Assembly: GCF_000422625.1 (NCBI RefSeq)
Contig: NZ_AUGK01000004.1
Coordinates: forward strand, 186,001-250,000
From: Adlercreutzia mucosicola DSM 19490
GTDB lineage: Bacteria > Actinomycetota > Coriobacteriia > Coriobacteriales > Eggerthellaceae
DNA: 64,000 bases
Direction: 5' to 3'
The notes beneath the pieces were generated by a model. That model was not told where the DNA came from. It was given only the letters and a program-made list of their open reading frames with translations, and ran no database searches. Position numbers and translations under genes: made by a program. Shown piece after piece: positions 42,935-51,937 of the stretch (position 1 is its first letter; each line of letters opens with the position of its first letter).

Positions 42935-44259
42935 GCGGCGGGGCGCCCATCGCCGAAGAGGAGCTCGCGCTCGGGGCCCGGCAGGTTGGCGCGGGCCTGC
43001 TCACGCAGGTTGTTCAGGCCGGCGAGGAACTGGCGGTACATCACCACGGTGAGATAGCGGCCCCGTGGCGTCAGCGTCAGCTCATCGGCGTTGTCGGTGG
43101 CAAAGGCCCCGTTCAGGCGTAGAAAGGCCATCTCCATGGGCAGCCCCGCATCCACGCTGCAGCCGAAGTCGGCCCGAAACTGTCTCTTGTCGAAGCGCAG
43201 GGCGTACAACTGCAGAAGGAAGCGATAGCGCATGAGATCGTGGCGCGACAGCGCCGTCTTCCCCAGCAGCGGCAGGCGCCCGGCCTCCACGGCGGCGCGG
43301 TACTCGTTCAAGCCGAAGCTGTTCACATACAAGTCGCCGCCCAGATGAGTGATCGATCCCGAGCCGATGCCCACGCACTCCTCGTAGGCCACGGCGTACT
43401 CATCCACCTCGAGGCGCTCCTGGGATTGGTTCTCCCCGTCCAGGCGATTGAACGTCCACAGGGTGCGCCGCTCAAAGTCTGGGCGCTCGCCGCCGGCCAG
43501 CGTCTCGTCGACGATCTCGTAGAAGCACCGCTCGCGGTCGTAGCTCAAAGGACCTAAGGTAGCGGCCATCTTCCTCATCGTAGCGTTGGACTGGTACAGG
43601 GGCGAGAACGTTGTCTGCTGGCAGCCGCAACTCGCGATGCGCTCCAAATCGCTACGCAGCACGGCTTCGGTCTGGGAGGGGAAGTCGAAGATCATGTCCA
43701 CATTGAGCGACTCGAAGTACCCCGCAGACGCTCCGATGCGCTCGAAGATCTCCTTCCTGCTGCCGTATTTGTCGTAGCGATCCATCTGGCGCAGCAGGTC
43801 GTCGTCGAAGCTCTGCACGCCCACGGACAGGCGCTGCACGCGGCCGGCCAGCTTGTCCAGGTAGGCGGGAATAAGGTGGTTCGGGTTCGTCTCGGAGTTC
43901 ACCTCGCGGATGGAGAACAGGTCGCGGGCCAGGTCGATGGTCTCGCACAGCTCGTCGATCATCACCGTGGGCGTGCCGCCGCCCACGTACAGACTCTCGA
44001 AGTCGTATCCGCGCTCGGCGAGCATCCGCATCTCACGGCGCAAGGCACTGAAGTACGGTCGCGCCACTTCTTCGCGGAAGGGATAGCGGTTGAAGCTGCA
44101 ATAGGGGCAGAGACGCTCGCAGAAGGGCACATGGGCGTACAGGGTATAGATGCGGCCGGGCTCAGGATCGGGCAGGGTGATGCCCGGAGTGGGGTTTAAG
44201 GCCAGCTGGTCTTTCGTCATGGTGCGCACGACCGTAGTGAGGAAGCGCTCGGAAAGCAT
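42931..44259 (-). CDS. HemN-like radical SAM protein (coproporphyrinogen III oxidase family)
   Basis: 442 residues. The radical SAM cluster is C47/C51/C54 in FCERLCPYCSF, followed by LYVGGGTPTV and RLSVGVQSFDDDLLRQMDR, all typical of the HemN/HemW/HutW superfamily, with a HemN C-terminal domain. The N-terminal residues of true HemN are not clear, so it may be a HemW-like heme chaperone or an anaerobic heme-degrading HutW/ChuW-type enzyme. It sits between reductase modules and is transcribed alone. A separate hemH lies 9 kb away. Confidence 0.8.
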   Translation of the reverse strand: MLSERFLTTVVRTMTKDQLALNPTPGITLPDPEPGRIYTLYAHVPFCERLCPYCSFNRYPFREEVARPYFSALRREMRMLAERGYDFESLYVGGGTPTVMIDELCETIDLARDLFSIREVNSETNPNHLIPAYLDKLAGRVQRLSVGVQSFDDDLLRQMDRYDKYGSRKEIFERIGASAGYFESLNVDMIFDFPSQTEAVLRSDLERIASCGCQQTTFSPLYQSNATMRKMAATLGPLSYDRERCFYEIVDETLAGGERPDFERRTLWTFNRLDGENQSQERLEVDEYAVAYEECVGIGSGSITHLGGDLYVNSFGLNEYRAAVEAGRLPLLGKTALSRHDLMRYRFLLQLYALRFDKRQFRADFGCSVDAGLPMEMAFLRLNGAFATDNADELTLTPRGRYLTVVMYRQFLAGLNNLREQARANLPGPERELLFGDGRPAA

Positions 44260-44400
44260 GGGGAATCTCCTTGGGGCTTGCGGAATGGGACGTCGCGAAT
44301 CGGCGCCCTAGTCGTCCGATCCCCGACTGTGTCCATGATAGCACCGACTTGGTGAGCAAACCTGAGGTTGTCCCTCATCGTTATCGTGAGGTAAACCGCC

Positions 44401-44437
44401 GACCGGAGCGCGTCGCCTTCCGCGCCGCGCTCCGGTC
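44401..44437 (-). terminator. Hairpin downstream of LuxR gene 2
   Basis: GACCGGAGCGCG and CGCGCTCCGGTC form a perfect 12-bp stem with a 13-base loop, 43 bases beyond the LuxR 2 stop and before the HemN-like start is left behind. No T-tract follows, so termination strength is uncertain. Confidence 0.45.
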
Positions 44438-44479
44438 TCGAGCTTCGCGCGGCAAATGCGCCGGCGAGCAGGGCTGTCC

Positions 44480-45919
44480 CTATTCCCAGCCGGGCTTGCC
44501 CACGCCGCCCTGCTCGATGGCGTCCAGCAGGCCCTGGCGGTCGGCGACGCCCAACTTGCGGTAGATGTTGCTCACGTGGTGCTTCGTCGTGCCCTGGGCG
44601 ATGGACAGCTCGTCGCTGATATAGGGCACCGAGCGACCGCGGGCCAGAAGCACGATCACCTCCGACTCGCGGTTGGTCAGCTTGCCCATGGCAGCAATGG
44701 CGGCGCACTTCTCCTCCAAACTGGTGTCGGCCGCGCCGCTGCGAGGCGTGACGTAGAGCCTCTGCACATCGGCGATGGTGAAAAACAGCATGCCGATAAT
44801 GGCCAGGACCAGCACGGCCAGCAAAAACACGTCGGTGTGCATCTGCGATGACCAGACGGGAAGCATGGGCAGCCAATCAGCGAGAAACGTGCCGGTGAGC
44901 GTACCCGTGCGCGCCACGAGAATGGTCACACCGAAGGAGGCTGCCACCGAGATGCGGCCGCGGAAGGCCACGTCAGTGGAAACGAGCATCATGAGCATGT
45001 CCAGGCAGTAGACGCCCATGATGATAAGGCCGCAGCCGATGAACGGGTAGGGCATCGGCTCTAGCAGCAGCAGGATCAGCCCGATGACCATCGCGGGAAT
45101 CACGGGACGGTACAGGGCGGCGGCCTCCGAGGGCGCCTGGGACACCATCATGGAGAGGGTGATGGCACCGATGCCGCCGCCGGCCAAAAGCAGGGCCCTC
45201 GCCATGAAGTGCCCATCGTTGCCCGCGTAGGGGTCGAGCATCCCCTGGCTTGTGCCCCACACCACGCTGATAAGGAAGACGCAGAGCAGAAGGCGGCCCA
45301 CGGGCACCGTTTTGGTATCAAGGGGGATGACCGACGGCTCGCGCCGCGGCTCGCTCTTACACGCCGCCAGAATAGCCGCCGACACTACCGGCAGCGCCGT
45401 CGCATAGCCGATAGCCACCGCTTTCGGCATAGCGTAGGCGATGAAGAACAGCACGAAGGCGAAGGTGTAGGACGCATAGAGGTGACGCCCCACGCGGCCG
45501 GTGGCCAGGGCGCTCCACAGCTCGCCCCACATAATAATAAGGAGGGCGTTGCCGAAAGAGGCCGCTGCCGCGCCGATCAAGAACAGCACCAAGGCTGCCG
45601 CGCCCGCGAGCAGGCCCAGACTGACCGGTATGAGAGCGGTGCCCAAGGCCGTGAGACCGCCGGCTAAGATAAACGAGTCGCGCCGGCTCAAGAAGGGCGC
45701 GAAGCGGCGCGAGAGCAGCACCACAAGCGCGTAGCTGGCGGTCATCAGTGCCAGTAAAATCAAAACCGGGTTTTCACCGGGAACCTCCGGCGATGCGGCG
45801 GCCACCACTTTGTGGGTGCAGAGCACAACCATCTGCCAGGCCTGCCAAAAGCCCAGACCCAGTAGGCGCCAATCGGCGAAGCGCGGCTCCTCGGCCCGCG
45901 TCCGATGCGTTGCGGACAT
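44480..45919 (-). CDS. Membrane-anchored LuxR family regulator (2)
   Basis: 479 residues from the ATG at 45919, preceded by GGGAGGG; an earlier in-frame start lacks a site. Around twelve membrane segments occupy residues 20-395 and the LuxR DNA-binding domain ends the chain (LTNRESEVIVLLARG, GTTKHHVSNIYRKLGV). It is divergent from reductase 2, with a 263-base shared region that holds a perfect inverted repeat. Most likely it controls that reductase. Ligand unknown. Confidence 0.9.
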   Translation of the reverse strand: MSATHRTRAEEPRFADWRLLGLGFWQAWQMVVLCTHKVVAAASPEVPGENPVLILLALMTASYALVVLLSRRFAPFLSRRDSFILAGGLTALGTALIPVSLGLLAGAAALVLFLIGAAAASFGNALLIIMWGELWSALATGRVGRHLYASYTFAFVLFFIAYAMPKAVAIGYATALPVVSAAILAACKSEPRREPSVIPLDTKTVPVGRLLLCVFLISVVWGTSQGMLDPYAGNDGHFMARALLLAGGGIGAITLSMMVSQAPSEAAALYRPVIPAMVIGLILLLLEPMPYPFIGCGLIIMGVYCLDMLMMLVSTDVAFRGRISVAASFGVTILVARTGTLTGTFLADWLPMLPVWSSQMHTDVFLLAVLVLAIIGMLFFTIADVQRLYVTPRSGAADTSLEEKCAAIAAMGKLTNRESEVIVLLARGRSVPYISDELSIAQGTTKHHVSNIYRKLGVADRQGLLDAIEQGGVGKPGWE

Positions 45920-46006
45920 CTTGGCTCCCTCCCTTTCCCTGGCCAAGTGTGCTTTCCCAATCTACCTTAAACCGCCCCTCTCCACAAGAAGTGCGAGGAA
46001 ACTTAT

Positions 46007-46025
46007 ATGGGCCGTTTCGGCCCAT
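46007..46025. promoter_or_regulatory. Inverted repeat in the LuxR 2 / reductase 2 divergent region
   Basis: ATGGGCC (46007-46013), spacer GTTTC, GGCCCAT (46019-46025). The perfect 19-bp palindromic site lies 88 bases before the LuxR 2 start and 158 before the reductase start, a fitting place for an operator. Confidence 0.5.
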
Positions 46026-46182
46026 TTTGCGCTCATGTGGGAAAATGTGCCGATTAGCTAGATGGCCCCAGCGGCCGGCAGAGGCATGATGCGCTGCGGG
46101 AGGGAACACAGCCGTACGGTTTGTGGATCCCCGAAAGAAAGGAAGCGGAGCGGAGGCGCTCCGCGAAACGGAAGGGGTTTCA

Positions 46183-47850
46183 ATGTCTGAAATCACTAAC
46201 AAGGGAATGTCTCGCCGCGCGTTCTTCGGCCTGGGCGCCACCGCCGCTGTGGCCGCGGGCGCCGCAGGGCTCGCCGGCTGCGCGCCGGCTGCCGAGACCA
46301 AGGACGCCGGCGCGCAGGGCGGTCAGATGGCCGCTACGGGCAAGGCCACCTATGAGTGGGAGATCGCGCCCGAGCCTATCACCGACATCGCCAGCACCGT
46401 GGACACCGACATCCTCGTGATCGGCGCCGGGCTGGCGGGCTGCGCCTGCGCCGCCGCGGCGGCCGAGAAGGGCGGCAAGGTGACCGTCGTGGAGAAGTCC
46501 TCCAGCTGGAACGGCCGCGGCGGCGGTTTCGGCGCCATCAACTCCCGCTATATGGACGAGCTGGGCATCAAGGTGGACAAGGTGAACGCCAAGCAGCACT
46601 GGATCGCCCAGTGCGCGAGTCGCACCAACGAGGACCTCATCGTGAAGTTCTTCAACAACTCCGAAGAGGCCTCCAACTGGCTGCTCGACAAGTGCGAGGC
46701 CCTGGGCGGCTCCGCCATGGTGGGCGCCTTCTACAGCCACGACGACGTGTACGCCGAGCAGCCGGGCTACCACATGCTCATGATTCCCGAGGAGGCCGGC
46801 CTGACTTCCACCGGTTTCGCCGGTGCCGAGCTGTGCTACCTGGACGCCGTGAAGGACGGTGCCACCTTCGTGTTCGATTCCCCCGCCGTGCAGCTTCTGA
46901 AGGACGATTCCGGCAAGGTGACCGGCTGCATCTGCGAGACCGCTGACGGATATGTGCAGTACAACGCCGCCAAGGGCGTCGTGCTGGCCACCGGCGACAT
47001 CGGCGGTAGCCTGGAGATGTGCGAGGCCTACGCCCCCATCTGCGCTGAGTACGGCCAGCCCCGCAGCCAGTACACGCCCGCCGGCGTGAACACCGGCGAC
47101 GGCCATAAGATGGGCATGTGGATCGGCGCCCAGCTGCAGGATCTGCCCTTCCCCACCATGATGCACCCCCAGGCCTTCTGCTGGTTCCACGGCCCCTTCC
47201 TGTTCGTAAACGACAACGGCGAGCGCTTCATGTGCGAGGACACCTGGGTGCAGGGCAAGTCGCTGGCCATCAACCGCCAGCCCAACGGCGAGGCCTGGTC
47301 GGTGTTCGATGCCAACTGGCCCACCGATCTGGTGAACGGCCTGCCCTATGGCGGCGGCATGTTCTGGGACAGCTTCCGCCCCTACGGCAGCGACCTGAAC
47401 CTGGCCCCCGAGTACTTCAAGACCCAGATTCCCGCCTACATCGAGCAGGGTATCGCCTACGAGGCCGACACCATTGAAGAGCTGGCCGGCAAGATCGGCT
47501 GCGACGCCTCCACGCTTTCTGCCACGGTGGAGCGCTACAACGGCATGTGCGAGGCCGGCGAGGACACCGACTACTACAAGAAGCCCGTGTTCCTGACCCC
47601 GGTCAAGCAGGGCCCCTTCTACGCGCTGAAGGTCGGTCCCGCGCTTCTGGCTGTGACCGGTGGCCTGAAGTGCAACAACGACTTCCAGTGCCTGGACGCC
47701 GAGGGCAACGCCATCGAGGGCCTCTACGTGCTCGGCAATATCATGGGCGACATCACCGCGGTGGACTACCCCATCAACGTGGCCGGCAACAGCCACGGCC
47801 GCTGCATCACCTTCGGCTATATGCTCGGCCACGAGCTGGCCGAGGCCTAA
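46183..47850 (+). CDS. Tat-exported lipoprotein FAD reductase, copy 2
   Basis: 555 residues from ATG 46183 with AAGGGG upstream. Tat signal SRRAFF (R11, R12) and lipobox LAGC-33. FAD loop GAGLAG (81-86), NDNGERFMCED capping segment, and a C-terminal FAD segment IEGLYVLGNIMGD. The HHTxGG and NRLGGN fumarate motifs are replaced by LAVTGGL and AGNSHGRC, so the substrate differs from fumarate and from copy 1. No heme or FMN-binding module. Divergent from LuxR 2 and closed by a strong terminator shared with copy 3. Confidence 0.88.
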   Translation: MSEITNKGMSRRAFFGLGATAAVAAGAAGLAGCAPAAETKDAGAQGGQMAATGKATYEWEIAPEPITDIASTVDTDILVIGAGLAGCACAAAAAEKGGKVTVVEKSSSWNGRGGGFGAINSRYMDELGIKVDKVNAKQHWIAQCASRTNEDLIVKFFNNSEEASNWLLDKCEALGGSAMVGAFYSHDDVYAEQPGYHMLMIPEEAGLTSTGFAGAELCYLDAVKDGATFVFDSPAVQLLKDDSGKVTGCICETADGYVQYNAAKGVVLATGDIGGSLEMCEAYAPICAEYGQPRSQYTPAGVNTGDGHKMGMWIGAQLQDLPFPTMMHPQAFCWFHGPFLFVNDNGERFMCEDTWVQGKSLAINRQPNGEAWSVFDANWPTDLVNGLPYGGGMFWDSFRPYGSDLNLAPEYFKTQIPAYIEQGIAYEADTIEELAGKIGCDASTLSATVERYNGMCEAGEDTDYYKKPVFLTPVKQGPFYALKVGPALLAVTGGLKCNNDFQCLDAEGNAIEGLYVLGNIMGDITAVDYPINVAGNSHGRCITFGYMLGHELAEA

Positions 47851-47912
47851 GCGCCGACGACCCCCGCTGCCGGCGGCGTCCCCTCCCCTTCCGCCGGCAG
47901 CTCCCTCCAACC

Positions 47913-47941
47913 AAGAGACCCCCGATGCTCGGGGGTCTCTT
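47913..47941. terminator. Bidirectional terminator between reductases 2 and 3
   Basis: A perfect 13-bp stem (AAGAGACCCCCGA / TCGGGGGTCTCTT) with a TGC loop lies between the convergent reductase genes. Confidence 0.85.
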
Positions 47942-47992
47942 CGCATAGGCGCTTGGAATGGGGTGTCGCGCGAAGGGGAGGGTGTTTCGCAG

Positions 47993-49672
47993 CTATTCCA
48001 AGCCCGCCAGCTGGCGGCCGATAAGGTAGCCGAAGGTCATGCAGCGCCCAAGGCTGTTGCCGGCGAAACGGGTGCTGTACTGGTTGGCGCAGAAGTCGCC
48101 CGCGGCCAGGCCGATGGCGTACAGCCCTACGATGGGCTCCTCGGTCTCGGTGAGCACCTGAGACAGCGCGTTCACATGCAGGCCGCCCATGCAGGCGAGG
48201 GACGCGGGCACGTCGTACTTGGTGGCGAAGTACGGGGCCGTCAGCTCGTGGAGGGTGGCGGGATTTTTATGGAACTCGCCATCCTCGCCTGCGGCGCAGT
48301 AGCCGTTGTAGGTTTCCACCGTGCGAGCCAGCACATCGGCGGGCAGATCGTAGGCGGCGGCGATCTCGTCAAGCGAGTCGGCCTTCATGAAGATCCCCTC
48401 TTCCACGAGTGCGTTCCACTTCGCCAGAAGCTCTTCGGGCTTCGCTGCCCAAGAGGGGTCGTCAGCGCGGTAGGAAATGGCGGGCAGCTGGCTCGCGTAG
48501 GACTCGTTCCACAGTGCCACCATAGTGCCCCCGGGCTGGTTGAACTGGGCGGCGGCGAAGTTCGACTGGCCTGCGTTCTCGTCGATGAACCGGCGGCCCG
48601 TGCTGTTCACCATCACATTTTTGATGCAGTTGGTGGATCCCCAGAACATCATGGGCGGATGGTCGCCGTTGTTCTGCATGGTGCCGCCCACCCACAGCGC
48701 CTGCTTGATGCCGCTTCCGTCGCCCATGTTGAACTGGGCCACCTTGTCGCCCACAGGGTTGTGGGTCACCATGGGGCAGAAGTACTCGAGCATGGCGGCA
48801 TCTTGGCTGTAGGACCCCGTAGCGATCACGATGCCCTTGGTGCCGACGAACTTCTTCAGAGCACCGGTCTCGTCGGCAGCGATCACGGCACTCACGCGGC
48901 CGTCGCCATCGCGCACCAGCTGCTGGGAGGTGTGCTTGAAGCGAATATCGGCGCCCTTGTCCTGGATGTGGCCGAGCAGCGCGCCGAGCAGATCGATCTC
49001 GGGCACGAAGCCGAGGCCCAAATCCCCGTTGTAGGGATCCTGATCGATGGCGGAGGTGGGCTCGTTGGCCCCTCCAATGAAGATGATCGTGCCAGGGTAG
49101 ATGCGCTCGATCACCTCGTCATCGGAGTGCTGAAGCACCGGATGCAGCCCGTAGGGCTCCACCACATCGGCAAACCAGTCGGCCGCCTCGCCCGAACGGT
49201 TCGCCCAGGTCCATACCGCCTGGCCGTCCATCTTGAAATTGCCGATGCTGAGGAAGTCCTTCACAGCCATGGGAACGTCCACCGGCTCGCCCTGCTCCAG
49301 CTGGGCCCGGGAGTTGAACATATAATGCGACCCGCCATTGGCATTGTAGGTGTCGTTTCGCTCGAGCACCGTGACGGACAGACCGCATTCGATGGCCGAG
49401 GTGGCTGCATAGATGCCCGAGGCTCCCAACCCGATGATGACCACATCGGACTCCACGGTCTCGGTGATCTGGTCCTCGGCGATGGGAGCCGGCGCGATCT
49501 CCCAGGGGCGTTCGCCGGCCGCAGGCGTGGCGGCGCCGTCTGCGCCGGCGGACGCGGACACATCTTCCCCGCTCTTCTCGGCCGCAGGCGCACAGCCGGT
49601 CAGGCCCGCCAGGCCCAGGGCGCCGGCCGCCAAGCCACCGGCAATGAAATGACGTCGAGTAAGTGCTGTCAT
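47993..49672 (-). CDS. Tat-exported lipoprotein FAD reductase, copy 3
   Basis: 559 residues. Tat signal TRRHFI (R6, R7), lipobox LTGC-27, and a longer Ala/Gly linker before FAD loop GLGASG (80-85). TGRRFIDE is the capping segment. The fumarate motifs are replaced by LACMGGLH and AGNSLGRC, closer to copy 2 than to copy 1. No heme or FMN-binding domain. GGAGGG precedes the ATG. It is divergent from LuxR 3, with a perfect 27-bp inverted repeat between them. Confidence 0.88.
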   Translation of the reverse strand: MTALTRRHFIAGGLAAGALGLAGLTGCAPAAEKSGEDVSASAGADGAATPAAGERPWEIAPAPIAEDQITETVESDVVIIGLGASGIYAATSAIECGLSVTVLERNDTYNANGGSHYMFNSRAQLEQGEPVDVPMAVKDFLSIGNFKMDGQAVWTWANRSGEAADWFADVVEPYGLHPVLQHSDDEVIERIYPGTIIFIGGANEPTSAIDQDPYNGDLGLGFVPEIDLLGALLGHIQDKGADIRFKHTSQQLVRDGDGRVSAVIAADETGALKKFVGTKGIVIATGSYSQDAAMLEYFCPMVTHNPVGDKVAQFNMGDGSGIKQALWVGGTMQNNGDHPPMMFWGSTNCIKNVMVNSTGRRFIDENAGQSNFAAAQFNQPGGTMVALWNESYASQLPAISYRADDPSWAAKPEELLAKWNALVEEGIFMKADSLDEIAAAYDLPADVLARTVETYNGYCAAGEDGEFHKNPATLHELTAPYFATKYDVPASLACMGGLHVNALSQVLTETEEPIVGLYAIGLAAGDFCANQYSTRFAGNSLGRCMTFGYLIGRQLAGLE

Positions 49673-49789
49673 GGTTCCCTCCTATGGTCTCCTTGGTAGT
49701 AGTCCACGATACGGCTCTCTTGTGGCGTGCCGCGAATCCACCATAGGCCGCGCGGGCCCTTGCCGCCTATCGGGAATCCCCATGAGAAC

Positions 49790-49816
49790 ATCACCTGATC
49801 GGGAAAATCAGGTGAT
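49790..49816. promoter_or_regulatory. Perfect inverted repeat between reductase 3 and LuxR 3
   Basis: ATCACCTGAT (49790-49799) and ATCAGGTGAT (49807-49816) with a 7-base spacer, in the 210-base divergent region and 41 bases upstream of the LuxR 3 -10 (TACAAT at 49858-49863). It is the best operator candidate in the window. Confidence 0.6.
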
Positions 49817-49882
49817 TCACGTGATGGCCGCAGCATCGCATCGCAGGAGTGCTGGCGTACAATATTGTCAGGAGGAAGCCCT

Positions 49883-51418
49883 ATGACCGACATCGCAACC
49901 ACCCCGACCGTTCTGCGCGCCCGCAACGGGAGCCTGCGCCACAGCCTGCCCGACATCGGATGGGGCTTCATCGTGGCCTGGGGCCTCGCCACGGTGTTCA
50001 CGCCGGTGTTCTCAGCCGGCGACACGGCGAATATGGGCGTCTTTTGGCTCGCCTCGATGATCGGGGCGCCCGTGGGGCTGTTCTCCTTGTTCCTGCTGCC
50101 CGTGTCCTTGACCACAACACGTGCCCGCACCCTCGCATTCCTGGGAGCGGTGGCTAGCATGACGCTGGGCGTGGCCCTGTTAACCGTTTCGCCCTCCATG
50201 GCAAGCGACGTCGGCGTCCACGCGCTGCAGGCGGCCGGAGGCTTCGTGTCGGCCGTGGGCACAGCGGTGTTCACCGTGCTCTGGGGCGCCCATTACGCCT
50301 CTCTCGACATGACGCGCATCGAGCGCATGGCCACAGCCTCGCTCATAGCCGCTTTCGCGTGCTACGCTGTGGTGCTCGTCCTGCCGCGCTTGCCTGCCAT
50401 CTTGTTCGTCGGGTGTCTGCCCTTCCTATCGGCCTTCTGCCTTGCGGCTGCCCATAGTGGCAACGAGAGTGCCCCGTGCGTTCGCAATCGAAAAGACGCG
50501 CAGAGACTCGGTCATTTGAACGTGCCAGGATTTGTGCGGCTCGGGCTGGGCATCGTGGGGGCGACCACCGTCGTCTCCCTGTTCTGGACCTTCGCCAATG
50601 ACGGCATCGTGCCCGCGGCCGCCGGCGTGCTCACCACTTCGGTGTTATCGGGATCAGTGGTGGCCGTGCTTATCACGGCCTACCTCTCGCGCTTCTCTCG
50701 GGCACTGAACCTGGGGACGCTCTATCGCTGGGTGCTGCCGCTGATCGCCGTGGCCTTCTCGCTGCTCGTGCTGCCTATCCCGGGCGCCATCATGGGAGCC
50801 GCGTTTCTCGTCAACGCAGCCCAGGCCCTCTTGAACCTGACAACCTTCATCTATTTCGCCGAGCTGTCCCAGCGCACGGGCGCCTCGGCCCAGCGCGTCT
50901 TCGGATTGGGCCGCTTCTTCTTGGAAGGGGGATTTCTCGTCGGGCTGCTCTTGGGGCCGCCTGCCGCCTCTTGGGCAGCAGAGATTGGTTTCTACCAAGG
51001 CGTTCTCTTCGTGGCGCTGACGGGATTCATCGTGTTGGCCATGGTATCCATTGCCAATCAGGACCGTCTCGCCTTCACGCTGGAAGAGACGGGCCGCGAC
51101 TGTTCCGCATCGCCCGCACCGACGCAGAGCGCAGCGAGCGCGCCGTCGTCGCAGCCCGACGAAACGGCGATGCCCGCAGAAGACGCCTCGGCCGATCGCT
51201 TCGCCTTGGCCTGCGCCGCTGCAGCCGACGAGTTCGGGCTCACCAAGCGCGAGCGCGAGATCCTCCCCTACCTGGCCCAGGGCTATTCTCTGCCCTATAT
51301 CCGCAACGAGCTGTACATCTCCCAATCCACCATCGACACCCACGTGCGGCATATCTACAAGAAGATGGGCCTGCACTCCAAGGAGGAGCTGATCACCGCC
51401 GTGCGCGGACGGTGCTAG
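49883..51418 (+). CDS. Membrane-anchored LuxR family regulator (3)
   Basis: 511 residues from ATG 49883 with AGGAGGA six bases upstream; a TTG six codons earlier overlaps that site. About twelve membrane segments (residues ~28-390), then a Ser/Ala/Pro linker and a LuxR domain (about 445-505) with LTKREREILPYLAQG, STIDTHVRHIYKKMG and HSKEEL. A -10 TACAAT lies 20 bases before the start. Divergent from reductase 3, which it probably controls. Confidence 0.9.
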   Translation: MTDIATTPTVLRARNGSLRHSLPDIGWGFIVAWGLATVFTPVFSAGDTANMGVFWLASMIGAPVGLFSLFLLPVSLTTTRARTLAFLGAVASMTLGVALLTVSPSMASDVGVHALQAAGGFVSAVGTAVFTVLWGAHYASLDMTRIERMATASLIAAFACYAVVLVLPRLPAILFVGCLPFLSAFCLAAAHSGNESAPCVRNRKDAQRLGHLNVPGFVRLGLGIVGATTVVSLFWTFANDGIVPAAAGVLTTSVLSGSVVAVLITAYLSRFSRALNLGTLYRWVLPLIAVAFSLLVLPIPGAIMGAAFLVNAAQALLNLTTFIYFAELSQRTGASAQRVFGLGRFFLEGGFLVGLLLGPPAASWAAEIGFYQGVLFVALTGFIVLAMVSIANQDRLAFTLEETGRDCSASPAPTQSAASAPSSQPDETAMPAEDASADRFALACAAAADEFGLTKREREILPYLAQGYSLPYIRNELYISQSTIDTHVRHIYKKMGLHSKEELITAVRGRC

Positions 51419-51544
51419 ATGCGCTTGGCACGCGGAGACTCGCCCGTGGCCGCAGCTTGCGCCCATATATATGCGCGTCACTTTTCGCCGGCCTGCGGCA
51501 CCTCGCTCGCCTCAGAAAAGCAGGTAGCCGCCGCCCCGCCACCG

Positions 51545-51567
51545 CAACGTGGAATAGTTGCTTTTTT
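51545..51567 (+). repeat. Dispersed motif, copy 1
   Basis: CAACGTGGAATA followed by GTTGCTTTTTT. It forms an inverted pair with copy 2. Confidence 0.65.
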
Positions 51568-51603
51568 ATTCAATTTCTCTGGTATTGGCAAATTCGAAAA
51601 AGG

Positions 51604-51625
51604 AAAAAGCAGATATTCCACGTTG
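51604..51625 (-). repeat. Dispersed motif, copy 2 (inverted)
   Basis: AAAAAGCAG followed by ATATTCCACGTTG, the reverse complement of the motif, 36 bases after copy 1. Confidence 0.65.
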
Positions 51626-51750
51626 CCATCTTTCTGCACATTCATAGCTTGAAACGGAGGGCAACATAATCGCAGGTCAAGGACTTATGAATCTTGACGA
51701 TCTTAAATAGTTTCGGTGAGAACCGCGAAGAACTGCTTTTTCTGCTTCCC

Positions 51751-51775
51751 AAACGTGGAATATCTGCTTTTTTTG
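51751..51775 (+). repeat. Dispersed motif, copy 3
   Basis: AAACGTGGAATAT followed by CTGCTTTTTTTG, direct orientation relative to copy 1. A partial AACTGCTTTTT precedes it at 51731. Confidence 0.65.
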
Positions 51776-51937
51776 TCTAGCGAATTCCATAGTTGAACAA
51801 AAAATGCGTGATTTATCACCTTTTCCACCTTTTGTTCCTCTTGCAAGATACTGAAGCGAGCGCTGGGGCCTAGCCGTGGGTGTTCCGGGCACGGCAAGAG
51901 GGGATCGTGCCTGTTTCGGGAGAAGACGGGCAGCAGG

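Larger units (their letters stand above)
51419..51937. other. AT-rich gap with a repeated motif
   Basis: 519 bases between LuxR 3 and hemH, much lower in GC than the surroundings from about 51540 to 51840. It carries three copies of a short motif (next entries). Small open frames through it are low-complexity and look non-coding. Confidence 0.65.
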
